A DNA stretch of 8,757 nucleotides from Chryseosolibacter sp044507115 (GTDB lineage Bacteria > Bacteroidota > Bacteroidia > Cytophagales > Cyclobacteriaceae). The stretch covers positions 1 to 8,757 of the forward strand of contig JBIQJZ010000163.1 in NCBI GenBank assembly GCA_044507115.1, written 5' to 3'. The translations under genes were made by a program, and so were the position numbers. Each line of letters opens with the position of its first letter. Within the stretch, counting starts at the first letter, position 1. Under the pieces are notes generated by a model that saw nothing but the letters and a program-made list of their open reading frames with translations, did no database searches and was not told the DNA's origin. This document shows, in pieces, positions 1 to 6,971 of this stretch.

Positions 1-6
1 GCTGAT

Positions 7-396
7 TCACGAACGCTGTGTCGCAATCGACCACATGTTTCCTCCGAAGTCCTTGAATGTTCCGCGCCGATCGGGGTCCCCTTCGCGCTCTTTGGGTTCT
101 TCGATGACTTCGCAGCCTGCTTCGACGGCCTTTTGGAAGGTCGCGTCAACGTCGGCCACATAAACATGCAGCACGATTGGCACAGGTGGGTACTTCTCAC
201 TGGCCGATCCCAGCATGATCACCGAGTCATCGATCTTCAATTCGGCGTGAACGATCTTGCCGTCGGGCATCTTGTATTCGCGAAGCTCTTTCGCGCCGAA
301 AATTGTTTTCATCAGGTCGATGAACCTGTCTGCGTCGTCGATGATGAAGTACGGTGACACGGAACTGTATCCTATGGGTTTGAACAGTTTGCTCAT
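7..396 (-). CDS. VOC family (glyoxalase/bleomycin-resistance fold) protein, PhnB-like
   Basis: Predicted 129-residue cytoplasmic protein of the vicinal-oxygen-chelate superfamily. The sequence shows the usual order of this PhnB-like subgroup: an opening strand (VSPYFIIDDADRFIDLMKTI), then FGAKELREYKMPDGKIVHAELKI with a His-Ala-Glu pair, a central strand IVLHVYVADVDA with a second His, and a closing segment RRGTFKDFGGNMWSIAT that matches the family's 'R.G...DpfGh.Wsiat' ending. The closing motif has DFGGN where DPFGH is usual, so metal binding may differ. Length is normal for the family. The frame is open upstream to a TTG at 438, but the ATG at 396 is preferred: it begins at MSKLFKPIGY, just before the conserved domain, has a purine-rich leader (AAAAGAAAAGAAAAG, about 426-412), and lies downstream of a TAACTTTG promoter box at 434-427. 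The substrate cannot be told; members include lyases, dioxygenases and resistance proteins. Transcription runs off the left edge, away from the tRNA. Confidence 0.87.
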   Translation of the reverse strand: MSKLFKPIGYSSVSPYFIIDDADRFIDLMKTIFGAKELREYKMPDGKIVHAELKIDDSVIMLGSASEKYPPVPIVLHVYVADVDATFQKAVEAGCEVIEEPKEREGDPDRRGTFKDFGGNMWSIATQRS

Positions 397-426
397 GCGG
401 TGGTTGGATTGCTTTTCTTTTCTTTT

Positions 427-434
427 CAAAGTTA
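427..434 (-). promoter_or_regulatory. Candidate -7 box for the VOC gene
   Basis: On the minus strand 434-427 reads TAACTTTG, an exact match to the Bacteroidota -7 consensus TAnnTTTG. It lies about 31 nt upstream of the ATG at 396, which would give a leader of about 24 nt. The -33 element is poor: the best candidate is TTCG at 456-453, 18 nt upstream, where TTTG is expected. An 8-mer with six fixed positions can occur by chance, so this is moderate evidence. Confidence 0.45.
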
Positions 435-650
435 GCAATCGGCATCAGCAATCGAAGCAGCGGGATATTAGCAGCGCGGGGTCGCCTCGGAAATGTTTAC
501 CAACTTTAGAGGAACTGGCTGGTCCAGGCGAAGAATTTACTGATACGTGTTAGTTAGGGGATTAGAGTCGACAGATCGTCGACATCCTAGTGACAAAAAT
601 GGTCATAATAACTCCGGAATCACGAGCAAAAAACCGTGTTTATGACTTTA

Positions 651-669
651 GGTGACATATTATGTCGCC
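651..669 (-). terminator. Hairpin just downstream of tRNA-Glu (possible terminator or 3'-processing structure)
   Basis: GGTGACAT (651-658) and ATGTCGCC (662-669) form an 8-bp stem, with one G-U-type mismatch pair, around a 3-nt loop. Read on the minus strand, the hairpin starts 4 nt after the tRNA 3' end. No U-tract follows directly; the nearest T6 on that strand is at 633-628. It is therefore not a textbook intrinsic terminator. It could instead block exonucleases or mark the end of the precursor. Confidence 0.35.
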
Positions 670-673
670 TTTG

Positions 674-745
674 TAGTCCGTACGGGAATCGAACCCGTGT
701 TACCAGAATGAAAATCTGGTGTCCTAACCCCTAGACGAACGGACC
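674..745 (-). tRNA. tRNA-Glu (anticodon UUC)
   Basis: Read on the minus strand this gives a complete 72-nt cloverleaf. The acceptor GGTCCGT pairs with ACGGACT, the terminal G1-T72 being a wobble pair. The D-arm region contains CTAGGGGTTAGG. The anticodon stem is CCAGA/TCTGG around loop TTTTCAT, giving anticodon TTC. The T arm is ACGGG-TTCGATT-CCCGT, and the discriminator base is A73. Anticodon TTC reads GAA and GAG, so this is glutamate. CCA is not encoded (CAA follows A73) and must be added by CCA nucleotidyltransferase. It is a single gene, not a cluster, with its own promoter upstream. Confidence 0.96.
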
Positions 746-761
746 GTCTCAAAACGAGGTG

Positions 762-792
762 CAAATATAGACCTGGGAAACGTATTTGCAAA
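762..792 (-). promoter_or_regulatory. Bacteroidota-type promoter of tRNA-Glu
   Basis: On the minus strand TTTG (792-789) is followed after exactly 19 nt by TATATTTG (769-762). Both elements are perfect matches to the Bacteroidota primary-sigma consensus TTTG...TAnnTTTG at the usual spacing. Initiation a few bases downstream (about 757-755) would leave a leader of roughly 10 nt before the mature tRNA 5' end at 745, to be removed by RNase P. Confidence 0.75.
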
Positions 793-879
793 CCAGCGTC
801 CTTACTTTTTTGGAAAACACCGGCGGTTACTTTGCCTTTCAGGATTTTTCCTAAATTGTTCGGCAATTAACTAATTCCT

Positions 880-2364
880 ATGAAAAGAACTTCCGTTCTC
901 ATAATCCTTCTGCTGTCGTTTACCGCGCTTTTCGCGCAGGTTCGGCTGCCTAAAATATTCGGCGACCACATGGTGCTTCAACGCGACAAACCTATCCGGG
1001 TGTGGGGGTGGAGCAGTCCGGGCGAACGGGTAACCGTGCAACTCGATAAACAGTCGAAGCGGGTAAAGGCTGACAGGAATGGAAAGTGGAGTGTTGAACT
1101 CGCGCCCGTGCCGGCCGGTGGGCCGTTCCAGTTGGTGGTTAAGGGCAAAAATACTGTTGCACTCAACGACGTGTTGGTAGGGGAGGTCTGGATATGCTCC
1201 GGCCAGTCGAATATGGAGTGGTCCGTCGAGAGAAGCGATGACGCGGAAAAAGAAATTGCTGCGGGCAACTATCCGTTGATCCGGCATATCAAGGTGCCGA
1301 GATCGGTCGCAGGGTCGCCGGTCGATGATATCGAAGATGCTTCATGGCAAATTTGCACTCCCGAGAATGTTGCGAGTTTCACTGCCGTCGGATACTACTT
1401 CGCGCGCGAGCTCGCCGGAGAGGTTGGTGTGCCGGTCGGGCTGATCAATACATCCTGGGGTGGAACGCACGTTGAGACGTGGACCAGCCGCGAGGCATTC
1501 GCGGCGGATGAGGAGTTTCGCCCAATGATTGCCTCCGTGGGTAAGATCGATATCGATTCTTTGCGCCGGAGCAATGAGAAAGGAAATGTCTCGCCAAATG
1601 TTTTCCCGACGCTTTTGTACAATGCTATGATTCATCCGCTGATTCCCTTCACGTTCCGGGGTGCGCTATGGTACCAGGGCGAGTCCAACGCGGGCAGGGC
1701 ATACCAATACCGCAAAGCGTTTCCGCTGATGATCAAAGACTGGCGCCAGCGCTGGAACCTCGGTGATTTTCCTTTTTACTTCGTGCAACTAGCCACCTTC
1801 AACGCCGCCAACGGCAATAGCAATTCGGGAAGCACCTGGGCGGAGTTGCGCGAAGCGCAAACGCTTACGCTGGCGCTGCCGAACACTGGCATGGCGGTGA
1901 CAACGGATATCGGAGATCCGAAAGACATACATCCCCGGAATAAACAGGATGTTGGCCGCCGGCTGGCAGCTCTGGCGTTGCGCGATGTCTACGGCAGGAA
2001 CATTGTGGCGACAGGTCCTGTGTATCAATCGATGAAGAAGGAGGGCAACAAAATCATTCTTTCGTTTACGGGAGTCGGGAAAGGATTGATGGTCAAGGAT
2101 AAGTACGGTTACCTAAAGGGTTTTGAAATCGCCGGAGCAGACAAGAAATTTCGCTATGCTCAGGCGCGGCTCGAAGGGAATAATGTAGTTGTCTACCACC
2201 AGGATGTCGCCGACCCGGTTGCCGTGCGATTCGGTTGGGCGGACGACGCGGGTGATTGCAACCTGTACAACCAGGAGGGTTTCCCGGCCGGACCATTCCG
2301 GACAGACACGTGGAAGGGAATTACTGAAGAAGCGAAATTCAATCCGGTCCGAAAATCGAAGTAA
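880..2364 (+). CDS. Secreted sialate O-acetylesterase-type carbohydrate esterase (SGNH/SASA domain)
   Basis: A 494-residue exported esterase expected to remove O-acetyl groups from sialic acid or other glycan sugars in the periplasm or outside the cell. Residues 1-19 are a classic Sec signal peptide (basic MKR, hydrophobic core, cleavage after LFA before Gln20), with no lipobox. Next comes the family's N-terminal motif FGDHMVLQRDKPIRVWGW (27-44) and a beta-sandwich region. The SGNH catalytic part has block I GEVWICSGQSNMEW with nucleophile Ser110, INTSWGGTHVETW (189-201), LWYQGESNAG (263-272) and the C-terminal acid/base block DIGDPKDIHP with His351. Length is normal for the family and the gene looks intact. 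It starts at the ATG just before the signal peptide; no strong Shine-Dalgarno is seen, as is common in this phylum. It converges on the PBP gene. No sialidase or sialic-acid catabolic gene is nearby, so the substrate could equally be another acetylated polysaccharide; the family name is a homology label. Confidence 0.9.
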   Translation: MKRTSVLIILLLSFTALFAQVRLPKIFGDHMVLQRDKPIRVWGWSSPGERVTVQLDKQSKRVKADRNGKWSVELAPVPAGGPFQLVVKGKNTVALNDVLVGEVWICSGQSNMEWSVERSDDAEKEIAAGNYPLIRHIKVPRSVAGSPVDDIEDASWQICTPENVASFTAVGYYFARELAGEVGVPVGLINTSWGGTHVETWTSREAFAADEEFRPMIASVGKIDIDSLRRSNEKGNVSPNVFPTLLYNAMIHPLIPFTFRGALWYQGESNAGRAYQYRKAFPLMIKDWRQRWNLGDFPFYFVQLATFNAANGNSNSGSTWAELREAQTLTLALPNTGMAVTTDIGDPKDIHPRNKQDVGRRLAALALRDVYGRNIVATGPVYQSMKKEGNKIILSFTGVGKGLMVKDKYGYLKGFEIAGADKKFRYAQARLEGNNVVVYHQDVADPVAVRFGWADDAGDCNLYNQEGFPAGPFRTDTWKGITEEAKFNPVRKSK

Positions 2365-2372
2365 CCCTCCGG

Positions 2373-4658
2373 CTATTGGATGCCGATGGCGTTCTCGTGG
2401 CGCGAGCAATCGAGTGTCATATCGAGGTTTTCAGCAGGGCGCTTGAACGTGCCCTTCCGGTACTGTGAAGCGGGGTCGCGGTAGATGTCGAGCATGAACT
2501 CTTCCCATATCGGGCGAGCTGTTCTTCCGCCTGCGCCGAATACCCATGACGGAAAGTGAATGGAAGGCTCGTCACCGCCGACCCAGACGCCGGTGACGAG
2601 GTCGTGCGTAATCCCGACATACCATCCATCCGATGCTTTGTCGGTGGTACCGGTCTTGCCTCCGATTTCATTGTCTTGTTTGAGGAACGGATGAATACCA
2701 GAGGATGTGCCACCAGCCTCCTCGACGCCCCCCTGTAGCATGTACACCATCTTGTATGCAGTCCCTTCGTCTGTCACCTGGCGGCTTTGCGGAACGAACG
2801 TCTCGATGACGTTTCCGTTCTTGTCTTCAATGCGTGTAATGGTTTGTGGTGCTGTATATATCCCGAGACTAACGAAGCTGGAGTATGCTGCAACGAGATC
2901 GAGCAATCGAACATCACTTGTTCCCAGCGCGAGTGAAGGGACGGGGTCGAGTTTGGTTGTGATCCCCATGCGCTGTGCGAATTCGACTACATTCTCCGGA
3001 AGAACCAATTGAATCAGTTGTACACTGACGGTGTTTTTCGAAAGTGCCAGGCCGCGCCGTAGGGTCATGTGTTCGCCAAAACCTTTATCTCCCTCCGAGT
3101 TGCGTACTTCCCATGTTGTGCCGTTTGGAAGTTTAATGCTTGGAGAGATATCGTACAAGCGATGGCAGGGTGAGTATCCTGCCTCAATTGCTTTGCCGTA
3201 GATAAATGGCTTGAACGTAGACCCGGGTTGACGTGCACCCTGGCGGACGTGATCGAATTTGAAGTATTTGTGATCGGTGCCGCCGACCCACGCTTTCACT
3301 TCGCCTGTGTGCGGATTCATCACGACCATCCCTGCCTGAAGAAACCGGTTGTAGTATCGGAGTGAATCCATATAACTGAACATCGTATCGATCTCGCCGT
3401 CCCAGCTGAAGACCTTCATCCGCCTTTTTTTGTTCAGAATTAGATCGAGCGAGTCCGGGTGCTCCTCAAATCGCTCGGCTAATCGTTTATATAGCGGAAG
3501 ACGGCTCATCTTCTTCTCGACGAACCCTTCAATTTCGTAGCCGCCTTCGTCCACCCAAGGCTCTCTTCCTCTTTGTTTCCACTGTCTTTCAAATTCCTTC
3601 TGCAGAGCAGCCATGCGGTTTGTCATTGCTCGTTCCGCTTTTTCCTGAAGCTTGCTATCGATCGTGGTATAGATTTTCAAACCCGACTCATACAGGTTGT
3701 AGCCATTGTTGCGACACCATTCAAGTAACTGCGCGCTGAGAACTGTCCTGAAGTAAGGAGCCAGACCATCGTTCTGATTTTCGACATTGTAGTCGAGTGT
3801 GATAGGGGTCGCTTTGAGTGAATCAAACGCCTGACTGGAACGTATATACCCGTGCTTGTGAAGTTTGTAAAGTACCTGATTCCTTTTCTTTAGCGCATTC
3901 TCTGGTCGGCTATATGGATTGAATAAAGTGGGATTCTGAAGCAGGCCGACCAAAACTGCTGACTCCTGAACGTTCAACTGTGATGGCGGCTTATTGAAAT
4001 AGGTTTGTGATGCAACCTTTACCCCCCACGCGTTGCTTCCGAAGAAACTCGTGTTGAGATACATCGTAAGGATCTCCTCTTTCGTGAAATTGCGCTCCAG
4101 ATGAATGGAAATGATCCACTCCTTAGTTTTCTGAATAATGCGGCGTGGCAATGGACCGAGCGACGCCAGTTTGCCATCTAACTCCGGGTCCAGGGTATAG
4201 AGATTTTTCGCCAGTTGTTGCGTGATGGTACTTCCTCCACCGGCATTCTTAAACGTCAGTATTCCGAATAGTACCCGAGGATACGCCCAGAAGTCCATTC
4301 CCGCGTGCTGGTAGAAACGGTGGTCTTCGGATAACACGAGTGTTTTTATCAGGAAAGGAGAGAGTTCTTCGTAGCTGGCATGGCTTCGATTACTCATGTA
4401 CCGGAAGTAACGCCCGAGCGATACCCCATCCGCTGAAATCAATTCTGAAGAGAGATCGTTCTTCGGATTTTCCACCGCCGCATATGTCGGCATCCCACCG
4501 AATAATCCGAAGAGATCGATGCTGACTATGTAAACGTAGAGCAGCGGAATAGCAACCGTCAGAATGACTAGTGTCCAGACAGCTCTTTTTAGTTTACCTA
4601 TCCGCGACTTTGTGGGCACACGTCGTGTTCGTTTAGTTTTTTCCAAAACGGGGTTCAT
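2373..4658 (-). CDS. Bifunctional class A penicillin-binding protein (PBP 1A-like: glycosyltransferase plus transpeptidase)
   Basis: A 761-residue peptidoglycan synthase that polymerises lipid II into glycan strands and cross-links the peptides, acting on the periplasmic face of the inner membrane. A short basic cytoplasmic tail precedes one membrane anchor (about 26-50). The GT51 domain has the catalytic block SEDHRFYQHAG with Glu111, GGGSTITQQLAKNLY (140-154) and NFTKEEILTMYLN (190-202), which contains the second glutamate. A linker follows, rich in charged and aromatic residues (about 340-440). The transpeptidase domain carries all three penicillin-binding motifs: SxxK as S480-TFK in RQPGSTFKPF, SxN as S540-K-N, and KTGT at 668-671. 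Nothing essential is missing, and the length fits Bacteroidota PBP1A proteins, often annotated mrcA or ponA. The ATG at 4658 comes right before the basic tail. The gene reads as a stand-alone housekeeping gene, with a candidate promoter at 4684-4715. Confidence 0.96.
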   Translation of the reverse strand: MNPVLEKTKRTRRVPTKSRIGKLKRAVWTLVILTVAIPLLYVYIVSIDLFGLFGGMPTYAAVENPKNDLSSELISADGVSLGRYFRYMSNRSHASYEELSPFLIKTLVLSEDHRFYQHAGMDFWAYPRVLFGILTFKNAGGGSTITQQLAKNLYTLDPELDGKLASLGPLPRRIIQKTKEWIISIHLERNFTKEEILTMYLNTSFFGSNAWGVKVASQTYFNKPPSQLNVQESAVLVGLLQNPTLFNPYSRPENALKKRNQVLYKLHKHGYIRSSQAFDSLKATPITLDYNVENQNDGLAPYFRTVLSAQLLEWCRNNGYNLYESGLKIYTTIDSKLQEKAERAMTNRMAALQKEFERQWKQRGREPWVDEGGYEIEGFVEKKMSRLPLYKRLAERFEEHPDSLDLILNKKRRMKVFSWDGEIDTMFSYMDSLRYYNRFLQAGMVVMNPHTGEVKAWVGGTDHKYFKFDHVRQGARQPGSTFKPFIYGKAIEAGYSPCHRLYDISPSIKLPNGTTWEVRNSEGDKGFGEHMTLRRGLALSKNTVSVQLIQLVLPENVVEFAQRMGITTKLDPVPSLALGTSDVRLLDLVAAYSSFVSLGIYTAPQTITRIEDKNGNVIETFVPQSRQVTDEGTAYKMVYMLQGGVEEAGGTSSGIHPFLKQDNEIGGKTGTTDKASDGWYVGITHDLVTGVWVGGDEPSIHFPSWVFGAGGRTARPIWEEFMLDIYRDPASQYRKGTFKRPAENLDMTLDCSRHENAIGIQ

Positions 4659-4683
4659 TCAGTGGATCCGGTGTAGAAAGTAG

Positions 4684-4715
4684 TAAAAATATTGTCGTTC
4701 GCCAACTGATACAAA
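4684..4715 (-). promoter_or_regulatory. Candidate promoter of the class A PBP gene
   Basis: On the minus strand TTTG (4715-4712), 20 nt, then TATTTTTA (4691-4684). The -33 element is exact; the -7 box differs from TAnnTTTG only in the last base. Predicted initiation near 4677 would give a leader of about 20 nt before the ATG at 4658, similar to the other promoters proposed here. Confidence 0.45.
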
Positions 4716-4799
4716 CGCGTCCCCCTGCGTCGAACTCTCATATTCCTGCGTGCGTATCGTCTTACCGCTCATCACGCGGACTATGCCAACCTGTAAACT

Positions 4800-4833
4800 T
4801 ATGGTGGAAAAGACGATGAAAATACTAATTTTC
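4800..4833 (+). promoter_or_regulatory. Weak candidate promoter for the sulfatase gene
   Basis: TATG (4800-4803), 22 nt, then TAATTTTC (4826-4833). Each element has one mismatch to the Bacteroidota consensus. It would give a leader of about 70 nt before the ATG at 4912. It is the best plus-strand match I could find in the 253-nt divergent region, and it may be chance. Confidence 0.2.
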
Positions 4834-4911
4834 GAAAAACGCGCATATTGGTCGACATGCGCTATTGACCGGATGGCAGGCGACTTGAAACCGCACAAAA
4901 CAGATACGTAG

Positions 4912-6840
4912 ATGAGATTTAACAGCACAGGTTTTTCAATTGGATTTTCCATCGAATCGTTTTCAAAGCTTCGTAGATGGTTTCCGGGGTTCCTGTTATT
5001 GACAGGACTATTGACCACGGCGTGCACTTCGGATCGCTCCGAACTTCCTCTTCCGAATATTCTCTGGATTACCAGCGAGGATAATAGTCCAATGTTGGGT
5101 TGTTATGGCGACACGTTTGCAACGACGCCGAACCTGGACGCGCTCGCGGCACGTGGCTTCCTTTATACGCATGCGTATTCCAATGCACCGGTGTGTGCTC
5201 CCTCGCGCAATACCATCATCACAGGTGTGTATGCAAACTCAGGCGGTCATGAGCACATGCGCAGCTATTATAGAAAGTCGGATGAAATAAAACTTTATCC
5301 GCAGATACTGCGCGAGGCGGGATACTATTGTACAAACAATTCCAAAGAAGACTTTAACATACATCCTTCACAGACAAGCGATGTATGGGATCAATTGGGC
5401 AAGGAAGCGCACTACAAAAATCGTCCCGCTGGACAACCGTTCTTTGCGATTTTTAATGCCACCGTTTCCCACGAGAGTTCGATTCACAAATCCACACCGT
5501 CAAACGAGTTGAGGCACAAACCGGAAGACGTTGTACTGCCACCTTATCATCCTGACACCGAGGAGTTCCGGCACGATTGGGCACAGTACTACGACAAGGT
5601 CGAGGACATGGACACGTGGGTGGGCGGTATACTTCGAGAATTAGAGGAACTCGGGGAGGCGGACAATACAATTGTATTTTATTATTCTGACCACGGTGGT
5701 ATCCTAGGGAGAAGCAAGCGATTTGTCTATGAGACTGGAACGCGGGTACCGTTCATCGTTCACATTCCCGAGAAGTATAAGTACTTGTATCCGGCTGCGA
5801 ATCCCGGTGCGAAAGTGGATCGACTCGTGAGTCTGGTCGATCTTGCGCCGACCCTGATGAGTATTATTGGCAAGCCTATCTCTTCGATTCTTCAGGGCAA
5901 TGCATTCCTGGGCGACCAAAAAACTGCAGATCCCGAGTATGTCTACATGTTCCGCGGACGGATGGATGAACGTTATGATATGAGCAGGGCAGTGCGCGAC
6001 CAACGGTACCGCTATATCCGAAACTATATGCCGCACCGCGAGTACGGTCAGTATCTTGATTACCTATGGCAGGCACCCTCGATGAAATCGTGGGAGGCAG
6101 CGTTTCACGCAGGGGAGTGCAACGAGGTCCAGAGTGTTTTCTGGAGACCGAAGCCCGTGGAGGAATTATACGATACGGAGAACGATCCGTGGGAAGTGAA
6201 GAACCTCGCAGCGGATCCGAATTATAAAGAAGTGCTTGAGCGACTGCGCAATGCTGGTCGTGAGTGGTCGTTGCGTATTCGTGATGCCGGATTTATTGCG
6301 GAAGCAGAGATGGTCGAAAGGACCGGCGGCGGTGCTCCCTATGAATATATGCGAACCACCGCCGTCGACATAGAAAAATTGATTGATGCAGCTGAAGTGT
6401 GTACATCATCAGCGAGTGTTCCGGAGTTGTTGGAGTATGTGCGGTCCAACGACTCTGCGATACGATACTGGGGGGTGACAGGGTTGCTCAGCCTCGGCGA
6501 GAGAGCACGACCCGCTCTCGCGGAATTGCGAAAAGCTGCGTCGGATTCCGCCCCTGATGTCGCCATAACCGCGGGTGAAGCGCTCTATCGACTCGGCGAT
6601 ACCGCGGCGGGGAGGAAAACACTTCTCGACGCGCTTCAATCTTCCAATTCTTTTGCGCGTACGCGCGCCGTTGGAACGATCAATATTTTGAATGAATCGT
6701 CGCCTGAAGTCAAAGCTGCGGTCGTGCGGATGGTGCAGGGGTTGCCCGAGCGAAGCAATCGCGATTACGACTGGCGCGCTGCCCGGTCCCTGTTCCAGAA
6801 GTGGAACATAGATCCAAAAGAGGTCGGCATCGAACTTTGA
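4912..6840 (+). CDS. Exported formylglycine-dependent sulfatase with C-terminal HEAT-like repeats (S1-type, heparan N-sulfatase-like)
   Basis: A 642-residue type I sulfatase (alkaline-phosphatase fold) that would hydrolyse sulfate esters or sulfamates on glycans outside the cytoplasm. The N-terminus is a signal with a long 20-residue n-region, an RRWF pair of arginines, a hydrophobic core (about 24-36) and TTAC38, compatible with a lipoprotein although Thr rather than Leu stands at -3. The catalytic core begins NILWITSEDNSP, with metal-binding Glu56-Asp57 where many sulfatases have Asp-Asp. The C-x-P-S-R signature is C95-APSR in NAPVCAPSRNTIITG, with Cys95 as the residue converted to formylglycine. 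Further motifs are TVSHESS (His187) and YYSDHGG with Asp260-His261 completing the metal site, then GRSKRFVYETGTRVPF. The ending EELYDTENDPWEVKNLA (about 417-433) is typical of the family. Residues about 500-610 are alpha-helical HEAT-like repeats. The opening and overall pattern resemble heparan N-sulfatase-type members, but the substrate is inferred. Activity needs a maturase (FGE or anSME) encoded elsewhere. It lies 131 nt upstream of the sigma gene, in the same direction. Confidence 0.92.
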   Translation: MRFNSTGFSIGFSIESFSKLRRWFPGFLLLTGLLTTACTSDRSELPLPNILWITSEDNSPMLGCYGDTFATTPNLDALAARGFLYTHAYSNAPVCAPSRNTIITGVYANSGGHEHMRSYYRKSDEIKLYPQILREAGYYCTNNSKEDFNIHPSQTSDVWDQLGKEAHYKNRPAGQPFFAIFNATVSHESSIHKSTPSNELRHKPEDVVLPPYHPDTEEFRHDWAQYYDKVEDMDTWVGGILRELEELGEADNTIVFYYSDHGGILGRSKRFVYETGTRVPFIVHIPEKYKYLYPAANPGAKVDRLVSLVDLAPTLMSIIGKPISSILQGNAFLGDQKTADPEYVYMFRGRMDERYDMSRAVRDQRYRYIRNYMPHREYGQYLDYLWQAPSMKSWEAAFHAGECNEVQSVFWRPKPVEELYDTENDPWEVKNLAADPNYKEVLERLRNAGREWSLRIRDAGFIAEAEMVERTGGGAPYEYMRTTAVDIEKLIDAAEVCTSSASVPELLEYVRSNDSAIRYWGVTGLLSLGERARPALAELRKAASDSAPDVAITAGEALYRLGDTAAGRKTLLDALQSSNSFARTRAVGTINILNESSPEVKAAVVRMVQGLPERSNRDYDWRAARSLFQKWNIDPKEVGIEL

Positions 6841-6854
6841 TTTGGCGTGATTGC

Positions 6855-6867
6855 GTCGACGGTCGAC
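6855..6867. repeat. Small inverted repeat GTCGA-CGG-TCGAC after the sulfatase
   Basis: A 5-bp stem with a 3-nt loop starting 15 nt after the sulfatase stop codon. No T-tract follows, so it is not a convincing terminator, though it could stabilise the mRNA 3' end. A similar GTCGAC-AGATC-GTCGAC palindrome lies at 567-583. Confidence 0.3.
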
Positions 6868-6913
6868 CTTAGGGTGGATTTGTGATTCGCGCGAGCAAAT
6901 AGTCACAATAACG

Positions 6914-6945
6914 TTTGCAACTCAAATTTGCCAACCGTATATTTC
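6914..6945 (+). promoter_or_regulatory. Candidate promoter of the sigma/anti-sigma operon
   Basis: TTTG (6914-6917), 20 nt, then TATATTTC (6938-6945). The -33 box is exact and the -7 box matches TAnnTTTG except for the last base. Predicted initiation near 6951 gives a leader of about 20 nt before the ATG at 6972. It suggests that the sigma and FecR genes are transcribed separately from the sulfatase by the housekeeping sigma factor. Confidence 0.5.
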
Positions 6946-6971
6946 AATGACTAAACCTTGCCCCGTTCGCC

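Noticed and set aside
397..438. N-terminal extension of the VOC protein to a TTG at 438
   Set aside because: The extension lies outside the conserved domain and overlaps a -7 promoter box; the ATG at 396 has an A-rich leader and fits family length.
828..835. TTACTTTG as a plus-strand promoter box for the esterase gene
   Set aside because: It has one mismatch in the TA pair, and the only nearby TTTG lies 14 nt upstream, too close for a -33 element.
871..1287. Minus-strand open frame of 138 codons over the esterase gene
   Set aside because: Shadow of the esterase coding sequence, with no domain and no start signals.
4659..5027. Minus-strand open frame of 122 codons ending directly before the PBP start codon
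   Set aside because: It begins with GTG inside the antisense of the sulfatase signal region, covers the divergent promoter region, has no recognisable domain and an irregular composition; chance open frame.
6409..6906. Minus-strand open frame of 165 codons
   Set aside because: Fully antisense to the sulfatase C-terminus for most of its length, arginine-rich shadow composition, no known domain.
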